Of a stretch of DNA of 64,000 nucleotides, positions 1 to 9,339 are shown one piece after another. Within the stretch, counting starts at the first letter, position 1. Each line of letters starts with the position of its first letter. Below the pieces are notes generated by a model that was given only the letters and a program-made list of their open reading frames with translations, ran no database searches and was not told the DNA's origin. The DNA is from Prochlorococcus sp. AG-363-B04 (GTDB lineage Bacteria > Cyanobacteriota > Cyanobacteriia > PCC-6307 > Cyanobiaceae), in contig QCFC01000004.1 of NCBI GenBank assembly GCA_003278465.1, positions 34,303-98,302 of the forward strand, given 5' to 3'. Made by a program: the position numbers and the translations under genes.

Positions 1-369
1 ACAATTTTTACCTTGACGACGAAAATCAAGGGCACTTTGCTGGACACAAACGTGACATTCAATCCCACAAAGATAAATATTTGTTATATTATTTATTTCA
101 ATAGTATTCTGTATTTCGGCCAAATTAGCACAGCTGAAACTCATTTTTGGAATCGATTTATGAATTAGATTCTCGCTAATTAACTTGTTGGTCCTTCCAA
201 GTTTTTGTGGATTCTGTTCAGTACTATGTACCCTAACATTAAGTATATTTGATGAATCAACAAGTCTTTTGATATTCCAAAGTATTTCATTCCTATCAGG
301 TATGGCCGCTAATAATTTATCTTGTATATCTATTATTATCAATAAAGCTGACTCTGATTTTTCTTTCAT
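1..369 (-). CDS. Isochorismatase-fold cysteine hydrolase, 3' end outside window
   Basis: This minus-strand frame is open from ATG at 367-369 to the window edge (123 codons), so the C-terminus is missing. The family comprises amidohydrolases such as nicotinamidase and isochorismatase, built on an Asp-Lys-Cys triad. What is visible: the N-terminal strand with the candidate Asp (LLIIIDIQDKL, about residues 9-19) and a nucleophile region containing CGIECHVCVQQSALD near residue 106. A GGAG ribosome site lies 4-5 bases before the ATG. The exact substrate cannot be told; a nicotinamidase-related hydrolase is the safest call. It is divergent from the Fur-type gene to its right, with a roughly 290-base spacer between them. 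Confidence 0.8.
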   Translation of the reverse strand, partial: MKEKSESALLIIIDIQDKLLAAIPDRNEILWNIKRLVDSSNILNVRVHSTEQNPQKLGRTNKLISENLIHKSIPKMSFSCANLAEIQNTIEINNITNIYLCGIECHVCVQQSALDFRRQGKNC

Positions 370-511
370 GTAACTCCTATTTTTATTATACTATCATTTT
401 ATTTCTCCATTCCTCGAATCTGTTTAATAATATACTTAATTTCTAATCCTAACTATCGTGTTCATTTATTATTGTGGGTGATAGTTTTTATTAGTAGCTA
501 ACAGGATCCAT

Positions 512-543
512 AAAAAAAATCCTTTGCTGACATGACAAAGGAT
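512..543 (-). terminator. Intrinsic terminator on the minus strand
   Basis: An 8-bp perfect stem (519-526 with 536-543, ATCCTTTG/CAAAGGAT) with a 9-base loop is followed on the minus strand by eight T residues (complement of 512-519). No recognised minus-strand gene lies directly upstream, because the next gene to the right (663-1163) is on the plus strand. It may end an antisense transcript, an unannotated small RNA, or readthrough from the ArsS-like gene. The rest of the 370-662 spacer shows no convincing gene. Confidence 0.6.
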
Positions 544-662
544 AATGGTGCGTTCCATAGTTATTATCACAAAAAAAGATTTTACTTAAGTGCCTGAAGC
601 AACATCACCTTGTTACCTTTTTACCAATTTATCTTCACTTGTGATGCCATAGCCTCTCATTA

Positions 663-1163
663 GTGGTTACTATTGAGAAAAGGACAATAAAGTCTGCCTT
701 GAATGCATCCTCACCAATTGTTCGCTCGGATAACCCTCTTGTTCTCGGTTTGCACCAGGATGGGAAACGGTTAACACCCCAAAGACGCAAGGTTCTTGAT
801 CTCTTTGAGCGGATAGGACCTGGTCGACACCTAAGTGCTGAGGATGTTCATCAAAAATTAGTACAGTCAAAATCAAAGGTGTCTTTAGCAACTATCTATC
901 GCACCCTTCGACTTCTAGTTGAAATGGGTTTTATTCATGAATTAGAACTGAGCGAAGGTGGTCATCGTTTTGAATTAGCAAGCCATGATCATCCAGATCA
1001 TCACCATTTGGTATGCGTACGTTGCGGAAGGACCGAAGAATTTGAAAGCGAATCTGTTCTTAAGGCAGGTCTCGTAGCAGCTGAAAGCATTGGTTTCAAA
1101 TTATTAGAATCTACCCTCAACGTCAGAGCCATATGTCCAAATTGTCAGATTGCCCAAAATTAA
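663..1163 (+). CDS. Fur-family metal/peroxide-responsive transcriptional regulator
   Basis: 166 residues, GTG start. The winged-helix region contains RLTPQRRKVLDLFE and the recognition helix VSLATIYRTLRLL, both typical of Fur/PerR/Zur proteins. The dimerisation domain carries the HDHPDHHHLVCVRCG metal site and a second CxxC near the C-terminus (ICPNC), giving the two-CxxC structural zinc site. Proteins of this family bind DNA as dimers when loaded with Fe, Zn or Mn, or report peroxide. Which metal is sensed cannot be decided here. Cyanobacterial genomes usually carry Fur, PerR and Zur paralogues, and the long His-rich hinge fits any of them. The gene is convergent with the ArsS-like gene. Confidence 0.9.
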   Translation: MVTIEKRTIKSALNASSPIVRSDNPLVLGLHQDGKRLTPQRRKVLDLFERIGPGRHLSAEDVHQKLVQSKSKVSLATIYRTLRLLVEMGFIHELELSEGGHRFELASHDHPDHHHLVCVRCGRTEEFESESVLKAGLVAAESIGFKLLESTLNVRAICPNCQIAQN

Positions 1164-1212
1164 GTTTAAAACAGTTATTTTTATTATGTAGCAAAGTAGA
1201 ATTAATAACTTA

Positions 1213-2142
1213 TTATGTAAGAGAACCAGAACAACTTGAACCTGTTCCTGCTGTGCAACCAAAGCAATGTGTTTTGACATTAATACTAGAACCAGTTAAT
1301 GATATATTTTGGGTTAATAAGTCATTAATAGTTTTTATTGTCCCCTTAATTGGTAAGTTTAATTGTTGATTAAAATCACAATCGTAAATATTACCCTGCC
1401 AATCGACACTGATTAAACTTCTACACATAACTGTTGATAGATTATGGCTATTATATGAAGCTTGTAGTAAGTAATTATATTCATCTAATTTACCATCTTT
1501 TTTTAGATGAATAGCAAACCTTTGAATTGGCATATTTGTAATCGTATACAAGTTAGAGAATCTGATCTTAAACTTTTTGTATAGTTCGGCTCTATATTTA
1601 CTCTCTAATCTAACTTGGTTAGGAGGCAGGAATGGACCTATTGGATTATAGACCAAATTCAACTTTAGACCTGTACCATTCATACCATATCCAAGTCTAT
1701 TTAGAAGTTTTAATGCTCTTATACATTTTTGAAAAACACCATTGCCTCTTTGTTTATCAACATTTTCTTGTTCATAACATGGAAGTGATGCTGTAATTGT
1801 AACTTTATTTTCTGCTAGAAATTGAGGAAGATTCTCATGTCCCTTTTCAAAAAAGATTGTAAGATTACATCTGTCAATAATCTCACAATCTATATTGCTA
1901 ACCTGAGTAATTAAAGATTTAAATTCTGGATGTAACTCTGGAGCGCCTCCTGTTATATCTAAGCATTCTAATTTATATTTCTCTATAATTTTCGGTATCA
2001 ATTCAACATGTTTTTTATTCATCATTTCATTTCGGTTAGGACCAGCATTGACATGACAATGCTCACAAGTCTGATTGCACTTATAACCCAGATTAACCTG
2101 AAGTATTTTTAATTGTTCACGTTTAACAGATGGAAAATCCAC
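1213..2142 (-). CDS. arsS: ArsS-type radical SAM protein (arsenosugar biosynthesis family)
   Basis: 309 residues. The radical-SAM cluster motif CNQTCEHCH (CxxxCxxC) lies near residue 22, followed by GGAPELHPEF, the glycine-rich SAM-binding strand. The C-terminal DUF3641-like region has CRSLISVDWQGNIYDCDFN and a terminal cysteine set (HCFGCTAGTGSSC), the layout of ArsS. ArsS is proposed to transfer the 5'-deoxyadenosyl group during arsenosugar synthesis from dimethylarsenite, normally with the methyltransferase ArsM, which is not in this window. The protein is a little shorter than many relatives (about 320-350 residues). The next gene upstream on the same strand is 155 bases away, so co-transcription is possible but not shown. 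Confidence 0.8.
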   Translation of the reverse strand: MDFPSVKREQLKILQVNLGYKCNQTCEHCHVNAGPNRNEMMNKKHVELIPKIIEKYKLECLDITGGAPELHPEFKSLITQVSNIDCEIIDRCNLTIFFEKGHENLPQFLAENKVTITASLPCYEQENVDKQRGNGVFQKCIRALKLLNRLGYGMNGTGLKLNLVYNPIGPFLPPNQVRLESKYRAELYKKFKIRFSNLYTITNMPIQRFAIHLKKDGKLDEYNYLLQASYNSHNLSTVMCRSLISVDWQGNIYDCDFNQQLNLPIKGTIKTINDLLTQNISLTGSSINVKTHCFGCTAGTGSSCSGSLT

Positions 2143-2297
2143 TCTCTAAGCATTTCAAATGGAGTCACTTTATTATACTAAAATAAGTATAGATGTAAAT
2201 AAGGTATCTCTATTGATCGATTTTTGTCCATCATTTATCTACATGGATTGAAGTAATTAGAATACCTAGTAACAAATTTGAAATACAACTTATTAGT

Positions 2298-3515
2298 TTA
2301 TACATCCTTATATTCAGGTGAATTGATGTTTCTATTATTAGCAATTTGACAGAAGAAGCTTCTATATTCCTTAGTGCCATTGATCATTATTTGATTAAAT
2401 TTTAATGGGTCCTCAGGGTCACTAATCCCGTTGAAAATACCATCTTGGCAGCTTGGTCTTTCTACCTCACCATCACTACTATCAACAAAGATAATTCTAT
2501 TATTCTTGTTAAATCTCTTTCCTAGATCTTGGATTAGATGAAGAAATGGCCTATCACTGCCTCCTCTTAGAATTCTATTAGAACTTGAAGATGATGTCAC
2601 TGTATCTCCAATTCCAATAATAGTTGGCATTAAGTTACTATCTATTTTTTCTATGCACAAATCTACTAGTCCTCTATGACTTTGTGGCGCCTGTCTAGCA
2701 TTAAATTGTTCTCCAAGTGGTGCTCTATGATGAATTTCTTTTATGTAATTATTAATAAGTACCAACAAGCCTGCTTCTTTAACAGCTCCTTTGACCATAA
2801 ATTGAATATCCGTTGTACCTATGTCATTTTCGGTAGAGTATTTAATAATTTCATTATCACCTTCTTTGCCTAAATTAGGGGCTTTATGGAGAAAGAATGA
2901 ATTGTCTAAGGAATGACTGCAAGCCTCTTCTAACAATTCGATCATAATACTCTCTGCCATCATTTGTAGATGTTTCTTATATAAAAAATCATTTGGGCGT
3001 AATCTGAACAGATAGTTTAGGTTTATGGTAGGTGATAGTTGATTGTCAAGGATGGAATTTTTAGCATAAAGTAAAATTTCATTAGCGGACTTGTTAGGGA
3101 ATAATTTAGGTAACTTGTTAACCATCCTTGACTCAATCTTTTTAGGTAATTGATTCAGATAATTTAATTCTTCTTCTATAACACCTGGTGTTGTTACATT
3201 CCCATATTTATCTTGTAATTGAATTCCTCCTGCAGCTAGTCCTGGAAGGTACATATTTTTATTATTTTGAATAAACTCTTCTTTATGGGAGTTATCTATT
3301 AATAGATTTACTCCTCTTTGCCCTACATGCTCTCCATTCGTTAGAACAGCAAAATTATGTCCAAGTTTCGATACATCCCTAACATATTTAATGTCAATTT
3401 TTCTAGTTAGTGGATCCAATACTAATGGTATGCATACGCCATCAATATCTTGGATAATCAATAAGTTAGGTTCAGATATAATTTCCTTTATAAGTTGGGA
3501 CCTTGATATTATCAT
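2298..3515 (-). CDS. ggpP: Glucosylglycerol-3-phosphatase (StpA/GgpP family)
   Basis: 405 residues, close to the 420 or so of cyanobacterial StpA. It dephosphorylates glucosylglycerol-3-phosphate, the last step in making the compatible solute glucosylglycerol. Family segments seen: IIQDIDGVCIPLV (HAD-type Asp-x-Asp near residue 22), VLTNGEHVGQRGV, YLPGLAAGGIQLQDKYG, KEAGLLVLIN, FNARQAPQSHRGL and IIGIGDTVTS. These match my memory of Synechocystis StpA almost block by block. The partner synthase GgpS is not in the window. A divergent gene for a GpsA-like protein starts 165 bases away, which fits a link to glycerol-3-phosphate supply. Confidence 0.9.
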   Translation of the reverse strand: MIISRSQLIKEIISEPNLLIIQDIDGVCIPLVLDPLTRKIDIKYVRDVSKLGHNFAVLTNGEHVGQRGVNLLIDNSHKEEFIQNNKNMYLPGLAAGGIQLQDKYGNVTTPGVIEEELNYLNQLPKKIESRMVNKLPKLFPNKSANEILLYAKNSILDNQLSPTINLNYLFRLRPNDFLYKKHLQMMAESIMIELLEEACSHSLDNSFFLHKAPNLGKEGDNEIIKYSTENDIGTTDIQFMVKGAVKEAGLLVLINNYIKEIHHRAPLGEQFNARQAPQSHRGLVDLCIEKIDSNLMPTIIGIGDTVTSSSSSNRILRGGSDRPFLHLIQDLGKRFNKNNRIIFVDSSDGEVERPSCQDGIFNGISDPEDPLKFNQIMINGTKEYRSFFCQIANNRNINSPEYKDV

Positions 3516-3679
3516 GGAAAAATAGCTTATGAATATATGCTAGCATTTTTTTATAGTTAATAGTAACAACTTAACTTTTGAGTTTAAGGATAACAGTAAT
3601 CTCTAAATTAGGTTATAATAAAAGGGCTTAACTCTAAATTACATCTAATTAATTCAATTTCAATACCTCATTTTATTTC

Positions 3680-5194
3680 ATGAATCATAATAGTTTCTTT
3701 TCAAATACTAAAAATACTTCAATGATCCAACAGAGGATTGCGGAAGTCGAGAATGGTAAGGTTGGATTATATAGTATTGGATTGTATCCAGCGTCGTTGG
3801 CATATAACTGTGTAATGCAGAAGGCTCAGCATAGACTTTTATTAGCCCCACGACCAGGTAGGGAAATCCTAGGAGCCTTTTCGCAAGATGTTATAAATGG
3901 AATGGACAAATCTCATATTAGCAAACTCCTGGATATTAGTCATCATCGAGAAGGAAGTAAAAATGTACCAAACAACCTATCTGATTTGATATTAAGATGT
4001 GAATTAGTCATTCTAAGCTCTAATAGTAATCACATTGAATCAGATTTAGCAGAAGCGCAATTGTTGCGAAAGAAATTAAATCGAGAACATGTAGTCCTAG
4101 CTTGTTTATCAGGTTCGTTTTGTCATAGCAGTGAGGAAAGAAAATCATATGTATTATGTGAGAAGGAACCTTTGTTGGGATTTTTCTCTGGTTTTCATAG
4201 GCATGACGCATTAAGAAATCCACTAGACAGCTTTACTGCAAATTTTTGTCATCCGAATGCATTAGAATCGATTTTTGGAGCCAGATTATTAGATAAGTTA
4301 TCTCCAAATATACAGGTATCATCAGGTGTGCATAATCTTGAGAGTCAATATATAAAAGCTGCTAAAAATATTTCATCAATACTTGCTGGTTTCGCCTATA
4401 CATTTCACGAAAATAATCCTGGTTTTTTACCTACGGTCCTAACACTATTACTTAACCAATGTCTTGATCAGGCAGCAACAGTTTCAATGCTAAGAAATGA
4501 TAGAGATGAATTTTACAATACTCAACCATTTCCAATCACAGAATTAGGTTATGGAGTAGAAAAAATTGAGGCTACACTTATTAAAGATGGCAACCAGCTA
4601 AATGTTCGTGATCATACCTTTTCTCAATTGACAGCAATGGTAGCAGATGTGAGGGGTAGCATGATGCCTCCTAACAATGGTTCTCCAACAAGAAACTTTA
4701 AAGCTGGTCAAATTCTTGCTACTAAAATGAATGCAGAACAAAGGTGCCCTTATGATTTAGAGGAATTTTATAATTGGTGTGAATCATTCAGTTTAAATAA
4801 GGGGGGTTTAGAGGGAATTAAATCCTTGAAATATTGGCCTCAGATAGTCAACAGTTATGGGATCAAGGTCCATGACTCTTCTATGGTAAATCTTCTTTAT
4901 TTGTCTATCTTAGGTGACAATAATGAGAAGAAGTATGTTTTCAATGTTATGAGTAAAAGTAGAGAATTTAGTAATTATTGTCAGGAGTCAGTACGTCCGA
5001 ATCATAGTATTATGGTTACAGAGGCTTTAGATAGTCTTGAAAACAATTTATCGCTAGATTTTATTTCAAACTTAATAACTAACAGGACAAAATTAAACAA
5101 CATAAATTACACATCAAATAATGCCTATAGAAATAATGCGTCTTCAAAAGACTACATGAGAGTTATTGAACTTATTGCTAAGCGATTTGGCTAG
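3680..5194 (+). CDS. GpsA-like (glycerol-3-phosphate dehydrogenase fold) protein, function uncertain
   Basis: 504 residues; I do not recognise a named orthologue. The layout recalls NAD-dependent glycerol-3-phosphate dehydrogenase. There is an N-terminal beta-strand region (VGLYSIGLYPASLAY, about residues 28-42) where a Rossmann glycine motif would sit, a middle KAAKNISSILAGFAY that resembles the catalytic-Lys helix of GpsA, and MMPPNNGSPTRNFKAGQIL, which resembles the SRNRRFG loop of GpsA. The GxGxxG motif itself is not intact. The C-terminal 150 residues or so are an extra region. The gene is divergent from ggpP across a 164-base spacer containing a TATAAT at 3614-3619. A role in glucosylglycerol metabolism is an inference from context. 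Confidence 0.4.
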   Translation: MNHNSFFSNTKNTSMIQQRIAEVENGKVGLYSIGLYPASLAYNCVMQKAQHRLLLAPRPGREILGAFSQDVINGMDKSHISKLLDISHHREGSKNVPNNLSDLILRCELVILSSNSNHIESDLAEAQLLRKKLNREHVVLACLSGSFCHSSEERKSYVLCEKEPLLGFFSGFHRHDALRNPLDSFTANFCHPNALESIFGARLLDKLSPNIQVSSGVHNLESQYIKAAKNISSILAGFAYTFHENNPGFLPTVLTLLLNQCLDQAATVSMLRNDRDEFYNTQPFPITELGYGVEKIEATLIKDGNQLNVRDHTFSQLTAMVADVRGSMMPPNNGSPTRNFKAGQILATKMNAEQRCPYDLEEFYNWCESFSLNKGGLEGIKSLKYWPQIVNSYGIKVHDSSMVNLLYLSILGDNNEKKYVFNVMSKSREFSNYCQESVRPNHSIMVTEALDSLENNLSLDFISNLITNRTKLNNINYTSNNAYRNNASSKDYMRVIELIAKRFG

Positions 5195-5220
5195 TTTGAG
5201 TAAATATTATTACTAAGTAT

Positions 5221-7959
5221 TTATGGTAACAATATAGTTTTGTCAGCTATATCTAAATAGTCTTCCGGCTTACAACTTAATATTACTATTTGAAGGCCAT
5301 TCTTTGTAGCTTTAATAAGCATATTCTTAACTTTGTTAATTCTGACAGGATCTGTATTAGTAAATGAGTCATCAAATATAATGGGAAGACTTCCATCAAA
5401 TTTCTCTTTTAATATGTTACCAATGGCAAGTCTCAGTGCGCAACTTATTTGTTCTTTTAAACCTCCACTAAACTCATTAAATTGCATACTATTTCCTTGT
5501 TGCGTTAATCTTAAATTATTAATTCCGGTATCGGGGTGATAATCCAAAAGGCATCTATCTGATTTCTCATCTAAAATTGGCTTAAGGAAGTCATCTACTG
5601 ATTGGGTTATTGTATTAGTGTATCTAAGTGATGAATTTGATTGTTCTTCCTGAAACATTTTTAGAAGTAGCTGATTTGCTTTGGTTAAATTGGAATGGGA
5701 TGATTCTAAAACTTTTAGGTTTGAATATTTCTCATTAGCATCCTCTAGCAATGCGCTAATGTCCTTTTGAGTCAGAGAATTACATCTTTCTGAAAGTTTT
5801 CCTATATTTAAGGTGATTTCTTCTATTTCATTTTGAATTTGTAATTTTCTTGTACCTATTATTTTAATCTCTGCATCTATTTTCTTTATATTCAATAAGG
5901 GATCTTGTTGCCTTAGAGATCTTATGCCTTCAAATATCTGCTTATGAGAATTATTTAAAATGGTAATATCATGCTCAATTTTCTCTATATTGCCGTTAGC
6001 AGTAATCAGATCATTCATTTGTTCCTTCTTATTCTTTATTTCGGTTGAGATCAATTTTTTATTTACAAGATGATCTGTTAATATCTTATGATTTTGTTCT
6101 AGCGATTTTTGCTTATCTTCTAAATATTTCTGCATTGACATTGCTTCTGTTGCGATGTTTTTATATTCAATTCTGCTATTATCTAATTGTGTATTGATTT
6201 CTGAGCTAGCAATTGTTGTGATGTTAAGCTCTTGAGTGTCTTTGGATATGTATAGCGATTCATATTCACTAGCTAAATTTTTTAGTTGTATGATGAGTTG
6301 TTCATGATTTGAATTTAATTCTACATTCATATGCATATAACTTTCACAATCATTTTGTAAATAGTCTTGTTCATTTACTAGTACCTTGAGTTGTGAATTT
6401 AATAACTCCTTTTGAGTTAGAATGTCATCTAATTGACCTATTGAAGAAATTTTATTTAGTAGTAAAAACCTTTCGATATCATTATTATCTTTAATGAGTT
6501 GGTTTTTTATCGAATTAATGTCATTTTTTCTCGATGGTTCAATTTTAAACTTTGAGATATTACCCACTTCAATAATAGTTTCTTCTAATATCATGTGATC
6601 CTCCCCCTGCTGAATAGATTTATTGTTTAGCTTTACTTCTTCCTTTGAATAATCAATGGTAAATTTAGCAGAGATAGACTCTAGGCGGATTTGGTTTTCG
6701 CTAATCCTATTATTTATAACTTTTATTTTATTAATTTCCTTAATTGTAATATCAGGAATATTCTTAATTTTATCTTGAACAGACTTAATTGTAGTCTTAT
6801 TTTTATTTAATAAGGTCATTTTTTTGTCATACTCTTTTTTGCGGGTTTCCAACTGGGTTAATTCTGACGATGTCCTTAGATACATACCTTTTAATTCTAT
6901 TTTGTTTTTTTTAGATTCAAGCTCTTTTAGGTGTATTTTTTTCTGTTTTAACTCCTCTGTGCTTTGGTTAATAATTTCTTGTTGCCTATGAATTGTCTCA
7001 TTAATTTCTGCTAATTTTAAATTATTAATATCTATGTATTTTCTGAAGGCTGTGAATTTATTGTAGATTTCTATCAAGTTATTTTTTTTCTTCTTAATAG
7101 GTTCAATTTCTGCCTCTAATTTTTCATATTTTTCTTTGTTCTTTACATGAGTTGATCTAGAAGACTCTAATTTTTTGGATTTGATGTCAAGTTCTGTAAT
7201 ATCTAACTTTTTTAGTTGTTCTAATTTTCTTTCTAATATATCTAGCTCTATACTTGCATCTTCGAGGTTATTTGAAATTTGTCTTATCTGTGACAGATTT
7301 TCTTCCGATTTTTTTAGATCTTGTTGAATAGTCCATAAAGGTGAATTAGTTTTGGCTCCTCGTTTAGTTAAATTCTCTTTTATATAATCTGATATTATCT
7401 TAATAACCTTCTGGTCAGAATTTGACAGAAGTGACTTTTCTGCTTTGATTTCAAGTTGGTTAATTAATGATTCTAAATCATAACTATCAGCCCCATCATC
7501 TAGAATATTGTCCAAATTAGTACCTTGTCTAACCCAAAGGTGTCTCCATCTTTTAGGTAATACTTTTGCAGCCTTTCTAGCACCAACTATTTCGTTTACC
7601 CCAAGAATTTCTGCAAGTTTCGTATCTGCTTCCTCACCAGAATAAGTCTTTAAATTTGAACCTGTCAGTCTAACTATTCCGTTACCCTTATTAAATCTCT
7701 TTACCAATTTCCATATTAATCCTTGGGCTTCAAATCTAATTTCTATTAATGGTGGACCGGGATGAATTTTAGAATTTAATTGTTCAATATAAATACCAGA
7801 ACTTGTTGCCTTTAAAAATAAGCATCTATGCATAGCTTCAACTATTGAGCTTTTACCTACCTCATTTGGACCTCCTATTAATGTAATAGTCTTTGAATAT
7901 TCTATGTCTATGCATTTGTGTCTTCGTACATTCTCGATATGTGTGTCTAATATTCTCAT
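5221..7959 (-). CDS. SbcC/Rad50-like (YhaN-type) coiled-coil ATPase
   Basis: 912 residues. An N-terminal Walker A (GGPNEVGKSS, residues 29-38) is followed by about 550 residues of Lys/Glu/Ile-rich coiled coil. The C-terminal ABC signature is FSGGLKEQISCALRLA and the Walker B is LPIIFDDSFTN. It is an SMC-like ATPase that drives the partner Mre11-type nuclease in DNA double-strand-break processing. No CxxC zinc hook is present anywhere in the coil (only isolated cysteines), so it is closer to the YhaN class of Firmicutes than to classical SbcC. It starts 3 bases after the stop of the nuclease gene at 7963-9201, so the two form an operon. Confidence 0.85.
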   Translation of the reverse strand: MRILDTHIENVRRHKCIDIEYSKTITLIGGPNEVGKSSIVEAMHRCLFLKATSSGIYIEQLNSKIHPGPPLIEIRFEAQGLIWKLVKRFNKGNGIVRLTGSNLKTYSGEEADTKLAEILGVNEIVGARKAAKVLPKRWRHLWVRQGTNLDNILDDGADSYDLESLINQLEIKAEKSLLSNSDQKVIKIISDYIKENLTKRGAKTNSPLWTIQQDLKKSEENLSQIRQISNNLEDASIELDILERKLEQLKKLDITELDIKSKKLESSRSTHVKNKEKYEKLEAEIEPIKKKKNNLIEIYNKFTAFRKYIDINNLKLAEINETIHRQQEIINQSTEELKQKKIHLKELESKKNKIELKGMYLRTSSELTQLETRKKEYDKKMTLLNKNKTTIKSVQDKIKNIPDITIKEINKIKVINNRISENQIRLESISAKFTIDYSKEEVKLNNKSIQQGEDHMILEETIIEVGNISKFKIEPSRKNDINSIKNQLIKDNNDIERFLLLNKISSIGQLDDILTQKELLNSQLKVLVNEQDYLQNDCESYMHMNVELNSNHEQLIIQLKNLASEYESLYISKDTQELNITTIASSEINTQLDNSRIEYKNIATEAMSMQKYLEDKQKSLEQNHKILTDHLVNKKLISTEIKNKKEQMNDLITANGNIEKIEHDITILNNSHKQIFEGIRSLRQQDPLLNIKKIDAEIKIIGTRKLQIQNEIEEITLNIGKLSERCNSLTQKDISALLEDANEKYSNLKVLESSHSNLTKANQLLLKMFQEEQSNSSLRYTNTITQSVDDFLKPILDEKSDRCLLDYHPDTGINNLRLTQQGNSMQFNEFSGGLKEQISCALRLAIGNILKEKFDGSLPIIFDDSFTNTDPVRINKVKNMLIKATKNGLQIVILSCKPEDYLDIADKTILLP

Positions 7960-7962
7960 TAG

Positions 7963-9201
7963 CTAGTGGTTATACTCTTGTTGATCAATTTCATGAGTGA
8001 TTCTATATAGTTCACATAATGCTGTCTCAAGTACTTTTAATGTTTCTTCATTTCTATTAGCAGTGTCATCTACCTTGGATATAATTTCATGTTCTTCTTT
8101 AAGTCTTTTAGCTATACTACTAATAAGAGGATCTTCTCGTCTATTTGTTAGTGAAATTAGTTCTTTTGAATTTGGTTTTTGTCTACAACTACCCTTAATC
8201 TTAAAGTAAATTAGTTGTTGATGAAGAGACTTAATTAAAGTATCAAATCTTTTGAATTCCTCTAGACTTAAATTCCCGTCTATTTCTAGCTTTAGTAGGT
8301 CATTGCTTACTCTCGAACCTATCTGATTCTTAATAAATAACTCTAGACAATCAATATCGTCACCACAAGTCATATGTATTTTATATTCATGCCATTTCAA
8401 TTCGCCTGTATCAATGATATCTATATTTGGTTTTTTACCGTTAATGCATTCAACCATTAGAATTTGACTTCTTTTATCGTCTAGTGTGATGTTAAATTTA
8501 TCTTGTTCTGGTGTACCGCAATACCAAATATGTTCATTAATTTTCTTGAGATTGTGCCAATCACCTAAAGCAACATAGTCGACATGATCCATATTAATAT
8601 TATCTAGGGTAATTGTATTGACAAATTCTCTTTCGATTAGGTTGTCTATATCTGTTAATTCATTACTAGCATTTACAAATTTTGTGATGGATCCATGGGC
8701 CATCACAATTTTAGGTAATTTTTTCGGTAACTCATTCCAATCGAGTCTAGATATCCACTTGCATGGATCTTCTAACTCCTGTCTTCTAAGAAGAGGACAG
8801 GGAAGTATTACTGCCTTACCAATATTTACAGGTTGTTTGATGTTTAATAATTTTAGTAATGGTGCCCTGGATTTTAATTCCCTTTGGACATCAGCTCTTC
8901 TCCAAATACCTGCAGCTCCACCATGATCATGATTTCCAGGGATTACATAGAAACAAATTTCTAGAGAACCTATTATTTCTAATACCTCCATTACAATATC
9001 AATTGGTACTGTAGAGGAATCAAATAAGTCGCCACACACTGCAACAAAATCGACTTTGTACTCTTTTGCAATTTCTGTTATTCGTTTTACGGAATTTAAA
9101 CGTGCTGTTTGTAATCGATATCGTTTATTAGGTTCAGATACATTTCTATATGGTTTTCCTACTTGCCAATCTGCTGTATGAATGAAACGTACAGAAGACA
9201 T
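7963..9201 (-). CDS. SbcD/Mre11-like (YhaO-type) DNA repair exonuclease
   Basis: 412 residues. A calcineurin-like phosphoesterase with the metal-binding motifs in order: HTADWQVGK (residue 8 onward), CGDLFDSS, IPGNHDHGG, VMAHGS, and LGDWHNLKK. This is the nuclease subunit that pairs with the downstream Rad50-like ATPase. The length matches YhaO (about 410) and E. coli SbcD (about 400). The C-terminal 120 residues carry a charged region likely used to bind the ATPase. It is the first gene of a two-gene operon, with a 138-base divergent spacer to the kinase gene on the other side. Confidence 0.88.
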   Translation of the reverse strand: MSSVRFIHTADWQVGKPYRNVSEPNKRYRLQTARLNSVKRITEIAKEYKVDFVAVCGDLFDSSTVPIDIVMEVLEIIGSLEICFYVIPGNHDHGGAAGIWRRADVQRELKSRAPLLKLLNIKQPVNIGKAVILPCPLLRRQELEDPCKWISRLDWNELPKKLPKIVMAHGSITKFVNASNELTDIDNLIEREFVNTITLDNINMDHVDYVALGDWHNLKKINEHIWYCGTPEQDKFNITLDDKRSQILMVECINGKKPNIDIIDTGELKWHEYKIHMTCGDDIDCLELFIKNQIGSRVSNDLLKLEIDGNLSLEEFKRFDTLIKSLHQQLIYFKIKGSCRQKPNSKELISLTNRREDPLISSIAKRLKEEHEIISKVDDTANRNEETLKVLETALCELYRITHEIDQQEYNH

Positions 9202-9339
9202 AAATAATTAGCGCCTAAAAGGGTTTTTCATATATTTAACGTCTACTCTAACCTCAGATTTCCTTTTTTAGTTGACAATTTCTTAAATGATAGTAAAATT
9301 AATTTATTAAAATGGAAGATAGTAATAAATTATTATAAC

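Noticed and set aside
380..662. Short minus-strand peptide MRGYGITSEDKLVKR before the terminator
   Set aside because: Only 15 residues, weak ribosome site and overlap with the fur start; left as part of the terminator note.
1133..1369. 78-codon frame overlapping the fur end and the arsS-like gene
   Set aside because: It overlaps two well-supported genes and has no family match.
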